Positions 46,401 through 56,477 of a stretch of DNA of 64,000 nt are shown here, piece by piece. The number at the start of each line of letters is the position of its first letter. Within the stretch, counting starts at the first letter, position 1. The notes under the pieces are model-generated. The model did not search any database. It saw nothing but the letters and a program-made list of their open reading frames with translations, and had not been told where the DNA came from. Position numbers and translations under genes: made by a program. The DNA is from Zhengitettix transpicula (taxonomy: Eukaryota; Arthropoda; Insecta; Orthoptera; Tetrigidae): assembly GCA_037074705.1 (NCBI GenBank), contig CM073593.1, positions 8,747,001 to 8,811,000 of the forward strand, given 5' to 3'.

Positions 46401-48803
46401 TCTCATAATGCACTAATAACAGACAAACTTATATGAATAGGAAGAAGGAGAGATATGGTTCACCTAAAGATGAATGGGTGTCCCTAAAAAAAAACTTTGT
46501 TAATCCCCAAAAAGTATAAAAAAATATTTTTGTGTAATACTCTAATAGAAACATTAGATATTTATAACATTTCAAATATAAATCAATCATAAATTTGGTA
46601 CTTACATCAATATTCTTTGATGTAGAGGCTTGAACTTCTTTATCATCATATGAAGTGGAATCTGTTTGAATATTTTCATTCTTAGTTGATCTAAAATTCA
46701 ACATTAAGCATGTTTTCAAACTGTCAGAATTTTTTTTTTTAAAAAAAAAAAACATCTTTTCACTTGCTTAAGGGTCATTATATCTAGTAAGAATATATTA
46801 AAAAACTTTTAAAATAAATAACAGGACAGCACACTGTTACCAGAGAAATATAAGTACACTGCAATTCTAAATCCATATAATGGTCATTCTAAGAATATTT
46901 CACAGTTTACTTCCTGATCAATTTCTGTCTAGTTTTGTATTTATTATGTCCATTAAGATCTGGTAGTCTTAGTATTTTCTTATCAATTTTTTCCATGTAT
47001 TACATTCTATTGTAACTTGAAGCAGTATGTGGCCAAGTTCACCCTACTTATTTTCTCAACTTATGATAAAGAATGTATCCAATTGGCCAGTATGCAGTGA
47101 ATTTAATCATTCACACCTATTCCTGGGTTTGTCCGCGGCCATTTCTTGTTAATATGTTACTTGAAACACTTGTCAATTATTCTCTATAAATGGGAACTCC
47201 GCTTGAAAAGTACATTAACGAATCAACTCACAAGAAAACAAGAAATAACCCTTCCTCACTTCATCTGAACCCCACATTTCTCTCTCCAATCTCATCAGAA
47301 TCAAAGGATCACTCAGCTCCTTGTGAAATCTAATGGATTAATGAATTTTAATTATGTTTTAGTTTTTATATTGCACTTTTATTATAAATAAAATTGTGTT
47401 ACGTTAAAGAAAGCTTTGTTTTTTATAATTCTCAACTGTAATAATAGAATTTTTTTATATATAATTTTGTTTCTCATTTTTTATTTACAGAAAAAATATT
47501 TTGAAATATCTCAATTACACTTGAAGGAATGTAAAATGAATTTATTTAATCTCTTGTCAATTACCTTATCAAAAGAGGATCCAAACATGTAAAAAATTGT
47601 TATTTTACACATGTCTAACAATATGAATTGGAAAGGCAATGTCACTTCCTTATAGTGGTTTGTTTTATTTGTATTATTACATATTGCTTGATAAAAAAAA
47701 GTAACCAGCATGTGTCAACTATTTTGTAATAAATAAAATTCACTGTAAAAACACATACAAATTAATGTCATTAAGCAGTTCAGGTCCTAACCCTGAAAAT
47801 ATCAATTTTGCCTGCCCTTAATTCTATCTGGCATTCTTTGCAATCTCTAAGTTACTGACCTCCCAACACAATTCATTCATATAAAATAAGAAACATACAT
47901 TTTGAAACATCAATGTATAAATTAAATTCTGCAACTTAGCAGGGTTACAGATTCACTCAAATAAACAATTATGCTAAAAACACACATTGAAATCACAAGT
48001 CATGAGAACTGAAATGATGGTTATTTGTTAATGGCGTACTTCCATTCCAGATGTGCAGATGAGAAAGTACGACTGTAAATTATGTAACAGCTTAACAAAT
48101 GTAAGTTGCAGAAAAAATGGAAATTTTCATGATGGGAAAGCTAGGTAACTTAATGAGAAGGAAAATTAGACTCATATACACAGTGAGAGAAAATAAGATT
48201 GCTGGTGGACTAAAAGTGTTCTAGCAGAAAGCTATGAGATCATATGCAATTAATAAATAAGACTTCAGAAAAAATGGAACTGTCAGTACAGAGAAATTGT
48301 AGAAGTGGTGTAAATGCATCCAAAATTGTAATGATATTATCAAAAGGAAGGAGAGAGTACAGATGACTAATTTGAGTCTACAATAACTTTAAAAACAAAC
48401 ACCTTGCATAATTACCTTCCAATTATTATTTAATTATATTTGCTCATCACTATTCCTTCTATTACTGTGGGCGCATCCTATTTTTGTTGGTATTTCTACG
48501 AACTTTTTACTCGGGAGATTTTATTGAAAACTGCCTATGTGTTGCCTAATCTTTTGAATTTTTAAACAGTGTTCCGTTATGGATATTTCAAACTCATTTA
48601 ATGAATTGTGTATCAAATAACTACACCTACTATATAAATTTCGTCAAAACTGAAATACAACATCCTGGTAGTTTTAAAGTAATTTTTGAGTCTAGTCATT
48701 TGAATATATTTGCGGCTCTGCGAGTAATCTTAAAAACTACTTACAGTTCAGATTTCCAAGACGACGAAAAGCCTAAGGCGTTAGATGACGCATCAGTAAA
48801 CAT
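33916..48803 (-). CDS. DYNC2I2: Cytoplasmic dynein-2 intermediate chain WDR34/DYNC2I2, 10 coding exons, 469 aa
   Basis: Coding exons in transcript order: 48745-48803, 46606-46690, 45370-45597, 42220-42341, 41964-42073, 39679-39865, 37089-37273, 35362-35528, 35019-35209, 33916-33991. All joins are GT-AG, in phase, total 1410 nt. The N-terminus has three spaced (I/V)Q(T/A) motifs at residues 27-51, as in light-chain-binding intermediate chains. YDKLAAFLKFVSPSVLKELD and NQRSRAFD follow, closely matching human WDR34. A WD40 propeller follows (for example STLSWNCRGTVLAVGFG, ALAFHTITPSILAVGTYNG, GYILLWHV, FLSCGSDSKIHVYKLE). The protein supports retrograde intraflagellar transport in cilia. Exon 9 reads straight into a stop after a strong CAG|GTAAAT donor; splicing to 33991 adds NTLVAIGTINGKISILG and completes the last blade. 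Human WDR34 is about 65 residues longer, mostly at the N-terminus. Confidence 0.93.
34320..34700. other. GC-richer intron segment of WDR34, probably a decayed repeat
   Basis: The intron between exons 35019-35209 and 33916-33991 has a GC-rich patch (TCCCGGACCTGCGAATCGCA and ACACGTGTATGACGGATATA) unlike the AT-rich flanks. Open frames on both strands have no domain resemblance. It is probably an old insertion of unknown class. Confidence 0.4.
35714..36055. mobile_element. Complete fold-back element with ~100-bp inverted arms
   Basis: The left end reads AGTAAGGATATGACATC, AAAAATAATTGTGATATTGG and CTTACCTGAAAGTGAAG. The right end reads the complement: CTTTCAGGTAGCCACA, CTTTCCTTTCCATACC, AATTATTTTTGACAATGTCA and TGTCCTTACTAATAT. 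The middle carries CCGTGCACAGAC and GCCTCAGAAAATTTGAG. No frame is open. It sits in a WDR34 intron. Confidence 0.7.
36056..37088. other. WDR34 intron DNA, no recognised feature
   Basis: A 99-codon open frame at 36151-36450 is cysteine-containing but matches no family I know, and it lies inside an intron opposite to the gene. I see nothing else apart from a short (AT)n run near 37047-37060. Confidence 0.4.
37600..38720 (+). pseudogene. Decayed Penelope-like retroelement
   Basis: Broken-frame translation gives LLITIDASFYTNIPNA near 37613-37660 (reverse-transcriptase palm), then NITFLDVHINLRSVHIKH near 38050-38100. KLNSILL follows near 38485. These align in order with FLDIDEHL, SVHIKPLTTLQ and INSILHLAYTG of the 8.8-kb copy. 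Numerous stops and the missing endonuclease show it is dead. It lies antisense in a WDR34 intron. Confidence 0.8.
38780..38960. repeat. Short fold-back repeat copy
   Basis: CACTTACCTGAAATTGAAGC near 38791 and CCTCAATTTCAGGTAAGCCA near 38893 are reverse complements about 70 bp apart. CTTTCCTTTCCATAC follows and then ATTATTTTGTCAATGTCAC. It directly follows the Penelope remnant, as at 10.1 kb. Confidence 0.7.
39907..40164. mobile_element. Fold-back element with 73-bp inverted arms
   Basis: Left arm 39907-39979 and right arm 40092-40164 are complementary apart from a handful of differences. They share CACATTAGGATA, GAAAGAGAGACAG, CTTACCTGAAATCAGTAGTT and CCAGTCTGGC. The 112-bp middle includes CTTCTGGGCAAAGG and CCCTCAAAAATTTGA. 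It inserts just 5' (on the WDR34 strand) of the exon at 39679-39865. Confidence 0.8.
40215..40345 (-). repeat. Reverse SINE 3' fragment
   Basis: On the minus strand this reads ATAATCCTCCTATTAGTTTC, TATCCCTCCTCACTATCC and CACCAAATTAGTTCCTATTC, the tail of the tRNA-Ser-like SINE. It sits back to back with a forward SINE head at 40388. Confidence 0.7.
40388..40530 (+). repeat. tRNA-Ser-like SINE, best-preserved head
   Basis: GGTGGCTGAGATGGTTAAGG (A box) and GGTTCAAGTCC at 40446-40456 (B box) with a variable-arm-like stretch match a class II tRNA such as tRNA-Ser. TCAAATATTTTCAGTCTTTC, GAACATATGCTTTACTATG follow. The sequence just upstream (CTATATTTGCCTGGTCA) is shared with the 10.4-kb copy, so the repeat extends 5' of the tRNA head. 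Confidence 0.8.
41620..41940 (-). repeat. Dispersed GC-rich repeat, copy 1
   Basis: The segment includes CCTGCATCAGGTAGGTCGGG, CCTTCCGATAGCGGGA and CTGTGGGGTCACAGCATTCC, CATACCTCGACC. The same order recurs at 63490-63660. The phrase AGGCGAATGCCGGGTAGG on the minus strand is a motif I associate with dispersed insect repeats. The 108-codon minus frame across it has no domain resemblance and is read here as part of the repeat. Confidence 0.6.
42350..43400. other. WDR34 intron, AT-rich with a CpG-containing patch
   Basis: No exon or known repeat was recognised. From about 42820 CpG dinucleotides are more frequent than in the surrounding intron, leading into the GC-rich island that follows, so both may belong to one insertion. 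Confidence 0.4.
43490..44150 (+). mobile_element. GC-rich island of unknown class, ending in a tRNA-like hairpin
   Basis: CG-rich sequence (GTTGGTCGTCGGTCGAAGG, GACGTGGACCCGGACAG, GTCAGCGGACGTGGGC) is embedded in AT-rich intron. The right end has CTCAAGAGCGTCC, then ATCGGGAA ... TTCCCGAT, a perfect 8-bp stem enclosing a Pol III B-box-like GGTTCGATTCC at 44102-44112. No long open frame shows a domain. It may be a SINE-tailed or 5'-leader segment of a retroelement, but its class is unknown. Confidence 0.5.
44360..45369. other. WDR34 intron with fold-back repeat fragment
   Basis: GTTCAGGTAAGCATTAG and TCTCTTTCCTTTCCAATATA at 44369-44415 are one arm of the fold-back family. ATCAGCTAGTATA at 44447-44459 recalls the Helitron-like end but lacks the diagnostic upstream sequence. 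CACCTGACAAAAGCAACAAG with AAACATGTGGTATTTA near 45180-45225 is a copy of the 17.6-kb hairpin right arm. The remainder is plain AT-rich intron. Confidence 0.45.
45598..46605. other. WDR34 intron without recognised features
   Basis: AT-rich intron between coding exons 46606-46690 and 45370-45597. No repeat family or extra exon was seen. Confidence 0.5.
46691..48744. other. WDR34 first coding intron
   Basis: Contains a 12T/13A palindromic run at about 46729-46752 and otherwise AT-rich DNA. No exon was recognised. Confidence 0.5.
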
Positions 48804-49062
48804 AACGTATAATTCTTTTAAAAAATAAATTATATTTTTAATAAAATTATTCGATAAAGCTCACAGAGTGGAACAAGTATCATGCAAATATGTATAAAGT
48901 AATTAATTTTCAGTAGCTCTGAAACTAAATATGCGTCTGCACCAGATACTTGAATTAATACAATTGAAAACAATTTTGTTTTCTGTCAGTCAAGACCTCT
49001 AGTTTCATTTTAGAGCCCTCATTTGAGCGCATTTGTTACAACCTAGTTCTTGCTCGAGTTGT

Positions 49063-49076
49063 GTTGCCATAGTAAC
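49063..49076. promoter_or_regulatory. RFX X-box in the WDR34 promoter
   Basis: GTTGCCATAGTAAC fits the X-box consensus RYYRYY-N1-3-RRNRAC at every defined position with a 2-bp spacer. It lies 260 bp upstream of the WDR34 start codon (48803). RFX factors drive ciliary genes through such sites in animals, and WDR34 is a dynein-2 ciliary gene, so the site is probably functional. No other X-box of this quality was searched for exhaustively. Confidence 0.75.
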
Positions 49077-49655
49077 CCATGGATTGCCGATGATTTGAAT
49101 ATAGCGGGATTGTAACAAAAGTTCATTTGTTTTATGTAACACATTTAATTATTGATTACGCTGCTAAAATGTGATTTTTATCTTATATTTATTTTTATTG
49201 TCTCTGGTGCTGTTTGAGGTTTCATTGCTAGACGATTTTCAGCATATTCGAACTGTAGATTCTCCATTCTGCTGTTCAATCATGCATTAAAACGGTACAG
49301 ATTGCGACAGATCATTTATTTTCTCAAATTGTTTAGATTAGTTTTCCTGTAAAATCTGTAGTTTCCCGATAACTGAAAACGGATTTCATGAGAAATTAAC
49401 AGGAGTTTTCCTTTTGAGTTAGTCACCTGATTTGTGCGGCCGTGTTGTTCTCACGGCTGTTATGATTTTATTGAATATTTTTTTCTGTAAAATGGAACCA
49501 AATATGGGAATTTCTGCCAAAACAGAGTCTTCTACAATACCAGGATATATGTGCAAAATGTGTGGAACAAATGGGAGACAGGAAAATAAAAACATTTGAG
49601 AAATATAGTTCATATTTACAAAAAAAATTTATTCATATATAATTTTTTGAAAACA

Positions 49656-51199
49656 CTACAGTGTTTTATGAAAGCGCAAAACCAACAAATGTTCTCCCCT
49701 TATTTTTCTTTCTTTAATTATTTTCATAATGTAGCCTTCCTCAAACATAAGTTTTTGAATTTCAGATGGACAGTTTTCTGATATTATGAGCAAATAAAAT
49801 AATCCTTTCTTTGATAAAATTAGAGATACATCTGGAAACAAACAATCCATTACCTGAAATAAAGAAACAATGGACCTAAACAAACAAGACAAATACTGCA
49901 ACACTTAAAACATGTAATGAAAACAATTAATTTGAATATTAAATAATTACCATTTAGTTGAAATATAGTTTCAGAACATTTCTGACAATAACTTATTTTA
50001 TTATAATTCGTATATTTATGATATTGAAAGTAATATGGAACAAAACTAAAGCAAAAATAAAGCTTAGTATGCAGAATACATTCAATATTTATGAAATATT
50101 TACAATTATGTTAAAAAGATACTAATTAAAAAATAAATAGCCAAATACCAATTAAATAGCACACATTCTTTCCTGCAAACCTGAAAAAAAATGTGAGTGC
50201 TGTAAGAACAACACACCGCACATACCAGTTGACAAACTCAAATCAATCAATGGCTTTCAAATTCGTCACCTTGTTTGTGTGATGTGTCATTCTTATGGAT
50301 CTTGTGTTTTTTGAATCACCTGATGAAAGAAATGAGGATTGCATAAACATTGTGTGGTATTTAATTTAGCACATAGTTCTGTCTGTTATTTGGTTATTTT
50401 ACTAATTAGTAAATTTAACATTAAATAAGCACCGACTTTTAAAAAAAACTAATAAAACTGGTACAGTGTTCATGATACATGAAATATACATATATAAAAA
50501 AACACATTGATTATGGATTAGTTCCCTTCTCATTGACGAGGGAAAATCATCCTTTTCCACAATGCATTATATCACATTCCAAATTTGAGAACTGAATTAT
50601 TGGCAAAAATTCACTTAATGTTTGGATATAAAAATATTTAGTACACCAGTTGACAATGGGAGATTTTGAATAAATAACATCTATGTAAAATGATGTGCCA
50701 TCAGAAAAATTGGAATCAAAATATTTTACATACATTATACATTTCAAACACTTACTTCTCTACCTTTCCTTCCTCCTGCCCATGCACGCTTTAAGCTTTC
50801 ATACTTGACATCTTCTATTTCTTCTGACAATGTTACCACATATGGAGGGTTGAAAATCAGGATATCAATATTATTACAAATTGTCATACCATGAACTAAG
50901 CTTGTATTTACAACATTTAATTGAACATTATTGGAAATGCCAGTATTTTGTGCAACTGTGCATGCTTTTGGATTAATATCAGTGGCAATGTAAGTAGAAC
51001 TGTTCCCTAGTACCATTCCCAAAGCTGTAATGACTATTCCAGAACCTGTCCCAATTTCCATGCAAATTGTTGGATTTAGACTTTTTATAAAACTTATTTC
51101 TTCCTCTAGGGCATCTATAAGTAAGAATGAATCTTCGGCAGGTTCATAAACATGTTCATAATCTTCTGCTGTAATATGGGAAATATTTGGAGTTTCCAT
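49656..51199 (-). CDS. N6AMT1: HemK2/N6AMT1 methyltransferase (catalytic partner of TRMT112), 2 coding exons, 213 aa
   Basis: Exons 50756-51199 and 49656-49853 join in phase 0 (GRE|VMD, exactly as in human N6AMT1, 214 aa). The Rossmann-fold SAM motif is EIGTGSG at residues 48-54, the acidic residue of the ribose-binding loop lies in ATDINP (72-77), and the catalytic NPPY is at 117-120. AWAGGRKGRE closes exon 1. By family knowledge the enzyme, bound to TRMT112, methylates the GGQ glutamine of release factor eRF1, and in mammals also histone H4 Lys12. The ATG at 51199 gives the family-typical short N-terminus ahead of VYEPAEDSFLLIDALE. A minus-strand AATAAA (complement of 49628-49633) lies about 23 nt past the stop. 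SNAPIN ends only 176 bp upstream on the same strand. Confidence 0.95.
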
Positions 51200-51375
51200 T
51201 TCTTTCAAATATAATCCTTCTTGAACACAATAAATTAGAATCTATTAGATTGTATATTTATCTTAACACAAATCTCTAGTGGAATGCACAATGAAAATAA
51301 GTCCAGGTAGTACTTGATAGGTTAGGAAGAAAGACTCAAAAAATAAAGCAACCAATTCATTGTCAATAAGGAGAA

Positions 51376-52443
51376 TTATTGTATGGATGGATTTGAGGCT
51401 TCAAGGGGCGTACTACTAGGAGATGGTTCCAACAAAGCCTTTCGACGAGAAGTTTCCTTGTCAATAAGTTGGTGTACTTTATTTAATCTGTCCTGAAAAA
51501 AATGTAAAGCATTATATAAAAACTTAATTGTAAAACTTTTAGTTATATTATATAAATCTATAAATAATAACAATTTAAAATTAGTAACAATCATGAAATT
51601 TAAAATAAAAATTATGATTTATTCTACGAGGTGAACAGGTGGACTATATATGCAGTTCCTAATCGATAATTAATATTTTTTATTTGGGGTTTACCAAAGA
51701 CTGAATAAATGACGAATTGGTCTTAGGTAAACCCCAAATTTGTATTGATTCAAAAAAATCCTTCCTAAACATGCTAGATACATTGAACTGAGTCTTAATT
51801 TGTTCATAGAATCTGTACTTTGATTCAGTATTCACATAAGAAAATAAATAGTTGACTTTTTGGTAGATGAACAAAATCAATAAAATGAGAATTACTCAAT
51901 CGAGAAATGGTATCTCAACAAATAGATCTGCAAATGTAGTGAGTACAAATAAACCCTATATTAAAATGTTTTCATAGATAACTCAAAGAAAAATAATAAT
52001 TTCATATAATTCATCGGAGTGAATTTCATATTGGAAAATAGAAATGAATAACTACCTGAGCTGTTTGCAATATATTGCTGACGACCGTGACCTTTAATTT
52101 CGCATTCATTAATTTTTTGACGTACGAATCCAAATCAAGAGGGCATTGATGTGCTTCTGAAATTTTCTTCAGTTCTTCCGCTAAGCCTTCTATTTGTTGT
52201 TTCAATTCAACTTGACTAATTCTGACAAAAGAAATTAAACTGATAACACTATTAAAATTAACATGAAAACTTTTAAGACAAAATGACGTACCTTGTAACT
52301 CGCACTCTTTCGTCTAACTGATCTATAGTTGGCTTAAGTAAACACATCAAACCCTCAGCTAAAGTATCCCTCGTAGGATTTTCGCAGAAATCCTCAGTTT
52401 TATCGTCTACCGACGTAGTAGTACTTTCGGTGTCCAGTTCCAT
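51376..52443 (-). CDS. SNAPIN: SNAPIN, BLOC-1/BORC subunit, 3 coding exons, 144 aa
   Basis: Exons 52292-52443, 52056-52221 and 51376-51492 join in phase. The second exon encodes a heptad-rich coiled coil beginning ISQVELKQQIEGLAEELKK and containing LDLDSYVKKLMNAKLKV and NILQTAQ. The third continues DRLNKVHQLIDKETSRRKAL. All of this aligns along human snapin (136 aa; SQVELREQI, LDLDPYVKKLLNAR, VAKETARRRAML). The N-terminal 25 residues are acidic and Ser/Thr-rich and not conserved. Snapin is a cytosolic peripheral subunit of BLOC-1 and BORC, acting in lysosome-related organelle biogenesis, lysosome positioning and, in neurons, SNARE function. No canonical AATAAA or ATTAAA lies between its stop and the N6AMT1 start. 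Confidence 0.95.
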
Positions 52444-55195
52444 ATCATGTCAGAGTGTAAACAAATTATTATCTTTGAAAAATGTATATATTCTGAACAA
52501 AGATATAGAATATATTTTCAATCACATACAGGGTTAGCCGTCTGTCTTTGTAATTTTATTTTCAATTCCAAAATTACTTTACTATCTCTGTGTATCAACA
52601 TTTAGTAATTTCTTTGCTACTTTAAAAAGAAATAAAGTTTTAACCTATGTTAAGTAACATAAACTAAAATAATAAAGTACAATATAACATTACAGTACAA
52701 TCCCTGTTAACAGAACTCAGGTCAACCGAAAAACGTAATACCAAAAAATAATAATGTTCTGCACGGAAAATTACTGAGTTTTTTGAATGATAAAATCAAA
52801 TACTACAAATGAAATAGTAAAAATGGAATTTTAGCTCTAGTGTAGCCTACAAACCGATTTTTGAATTAGTTTGTCCTTCAAAATCTTTCAAATATACGTA
52901 GTGTCATTGCAGTACAAAATACTGTTGTATATATATATATATATATTATAAGTCGATGTGATAGGTCCGTTGGTTTGAACCTTTTGAGTCGTCTTGTTTC
53001 TTAGGGTGTACTCCAATTCTCACGCTATCGAACACTAAATTTATGCATTTTTTTCACTAACCGTGTCCATTCCGAAATCACTAAAGATAACATTCTTCAG
53101 GACGTTCTAGACCGCACTGACGAATGTTCTAAGCACTTTTGATTTTAATCTTTTCAATTTATTTATGCTGCCCCACAAGTCCACACTGGCTTGATTATTT
53201 GTTTAGTACAGGAGGATCTTATTTTCTATTGATAGTTGTGAATGCCTTCCTAGCAGCCAGTACATGTGACGAAATTGTAAATCAAGTTGTCGTCTCATTT
53301 TCTATTCAAATATTTAGTTGTATCTACTTGTTCATATTGATCATTCAGCTGTACTGGCGGACAAGTTTCCCTTCTTTGCGCGAAAATTACGTGGACAGAT
53401 TATTTTTACTCGCCATAGTTCTTAACTGATTTAAGTACTCTTGAAAGAATTGAGATTCTGAACTGTTTTTTTACGCGATGCAAGTATAGCTTCGGTATAT
53501 TGCTAGCGTAACTTAAGAGTTGGTCCTTGGGGAACTCAAGAATTTATTTGGTATAGGGGTGTTATATTACAATATTTTTCTTGAGAGTCTATTCACAAGA
53601 TACAATCGAAGTATGAAGTAAATGTGATTTTCTTAGGAAGACCGTGGAGATAGAAGTAAAATAGTAGTTGATTTAATTTAACTATGCCGTGACATTTGGC
53701 AGTATGTATGCTTGTTCGTATTTTGAAAACGCGTAATTAAAGTTAAAATACGAGTTTGTTCGAAATGAAACGTGTCAACATGAACTTCTTGAAAGGGGTG
53801 ATTTGCAAAAAAGGTGCCCCGATTTTCAATCGTAGCTCTCGGAGCAGACTTCTGGATAACTTCGCTTGAATGTTCCATAGCTTTTTTTTTTTATCTTTTT
53901 CGGCGGAGATTTAATTATGTTTGATAACATAAATGTATAGGTCCCAATTTCGTAAATTTACTACTCAAGGATGGTGGTTTCTTTCTATTAATGATAATTG
54001 TGCTACTGTTACTATCACAGGAGAGTGGTCCTATAAATCAAGGAAAGAGTTGACTTTCAGATAGTTTAAATTGCTGACTTACTAAACAAACATTGATCTG
54101 GAATTTTATTTTGATCTGTCGATAATTCATGTATTGCTGAATACATGCATCGACGAAGAATTAGGGGATCACTCTAACCAATGTGGTGAAGCAGCCCTCC
54201 ATTGAGTATATACGATACGCCATCAGAAGGGGGAAAGAGACCCGATGGTATTGATGTAGGCTGTTGAAGTGACAGTCTGGCAGCAGAAACTACTACTGTG
54301 GTGACCTCATATGCCTGTGGACTTTAGACTGTTGGACCCGTTTTTTATGTCACGGAACATGCATGCCAAATGAATTTCTGATTGACCAGTTTAACAGGTG
54401 CTATCATCCCAGAATGTGCTAGAATGCAAACTGTGGGATGCTTGGAGCCTGCAGGGAGTAGTGACAAAAGGTCATGGTGAATCTGTTGATGTGTTGCAGT
54501 AGAGGAATGTTTTCATTTATGGAACAAAGATTTCAGTCATGTTAAAGACCACTGTTACCAGATTGGTAGTTGTGCAAAGTTCACCGACGTGTGCCCAGGG
54601 ACAAAGTGAGATCGTGGACATTAATACATTTCACTATAGTGTCTATGTTGTCAACAATTTCCACTCTTTAGGGTATCGGCAACTAGTCAGTTGAAAACTT
54701 CCTGAATAAATTATCATAAGCCTCTTTTATTGTCACTTACTTTGTATGGTGGTTCATAATTAAAAGTGTTATGGAAAATTTACTTGTCTATACTCATATT
54801 TTACCAATACCACTCATAATCAAGCATCCTGGTGGCAGTATACAGAACAAGGTAGCACAAACCAAATTATTACGAAACTGGATATTTATTTATAAATAAA
54901 TAGAAAATCTTATAAAATTAATTTTATATACAGTATTCACATTTTACAGCATTATCATACAAAATCTGGTTCTACTACTTAAAATGTCAAGACATAATTT
55001 GCATGGATCCTAACTTGCTTTTCATGTCTTTTAATTTATATCACAATCAGCAGTAATTGCCTTCAAAAATTGTATTTTGGGAAAAACAACATATTATTAA
55101 TACTGATTTAAGAATTTTACTACAGGGCTTTATGAATATAACTGTAGTTTGTGGTTTTGAGATTTATATAAAAAAAAATGTAATACAAACAATAG
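52444..55195. other. Intergenic DNA upstream of SNAPIN and downstream of SYS1
   Basis: Includes an (AT)n run at 52928-52946 and a CG-containing tract at 52970-53120. A 96-codon hydrophobic frame at 53139-53429 has no ATG and no family resemblance. A minus-strand AATAAA (complement of 54885-54890) about 305 nt past the SYS1 stop is its likely polyadenylation signal. The 54180-54660 segment is GC-richer and may be an old repeat. Confidence 0.45.
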
Positions 55196-56402
55196 TTATA
55201 AATCAGCCTTTGGTCCTAAGTTTAATGGAATTGCTTGTAATTCTGTTCTCATGCAGAGGAATTCCCCACAGACACACATAATTGTTAGGCAAACTATATT
55301 TAAAAGCCACCAAGAGAAAGAACTAGGAAAGCTTCCATTGTAATACCAGCACAAAATCAAATGAATGAGGTGTGCAGTACATGAGAAATCCAGGCACTGT
55401 TTAGTCCTTTGAACTATGAACCACAGACCCACAGATCTGAAAAATTAGAATTTCAATTAACTACTGCGGTTAAATTATTAACATAAATTAAAAACAGCTA
55501 CACAAATAACATATAAGAACTGTGCACAAATAAAAGCAAAATGTTCAAGATCATGAACCCCCTCAGTACAGTAAGCCTAAAGTATCCTGCTAATGACAGG
55601 GTGTCAGGTCCTTGAATACTTGATTTTTATTTCAGCACAGTAAGACTGGACCAACTATTGATGTCAGGTAAGTCGGCAAGCCTGTCTCTCTTTCCTAAAT
55701 ATTCTCACATTTTCCTTAATTGCTTTATATACATACAACTGTACTACCTCGGTTAACAGAACTAAAGGGGTGAAGCCATTTCGAAGAATAATTTTTTCAG
55801 TTACAATAACTAATGCTACAGTATTTTGTATTGTAATTACAGTACATTTTTTTATATGTTTTAAAGGTCAAACAAATTCTAAAATCTCTTGATATGGTAC
55901 TCTTATGTTCTTTATTAAAGTACATTTGTAGTATTTGAATTACTCAGTCTGGGTCTGTAGATAACCTGTTTCCACATGCATTCCATTTCAGAGGGCCGTA
56001 TCTGTTTTTAGGCCTATCTAACCATTTAGAGCTTTCACAAAAATGTTTCCCTTTCTCACCTAACAACTTGGCAAAAATTTTACCTTTTTCTCAGTCAAAG
56101 TCATTCCTTTTTGACATTGTTGAGTGAACCAAAAATAGAATTTTGCATACTTTTTCAAAGTTGGATGTTTTCATTTCAATTTATTTCTGTGTACTAGTCT
56201 TAATTTTTGGATGTGTTTCAGATAACCAGGGTTTCAGTTGAACTGGGTTCAGCTAACTGAAGTTGTTCTGTAAGTATATATGTATATATATATAAATTCA
56301 TATAAAAGCATAATCCTCCTATTTATTTCTATCCATCCTCACTACCAAAGATTGAATGTGACTTTGTCACCAAATTAATTCCTAACATTGTGTGTGTGTG
56401 TT

Positions 56403-56477
<75 letters not shown>

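Noticed and set aside
48601..48828. 75-codon plus-strand ATG frame
   Set aside because: It overlaps, antisense, the first coding exon of WDR34 (48745-48803), which has a GTAAGT donor and family-typical WKS sequence. The plus frame has no family resemblance.
53139..53429. 96-codon hydrophobic plus-strand frame resembling a membrane protein
   Set aside because: It has no ATG anywhere, no flanking splice signals that extend it, and no recognisable family.
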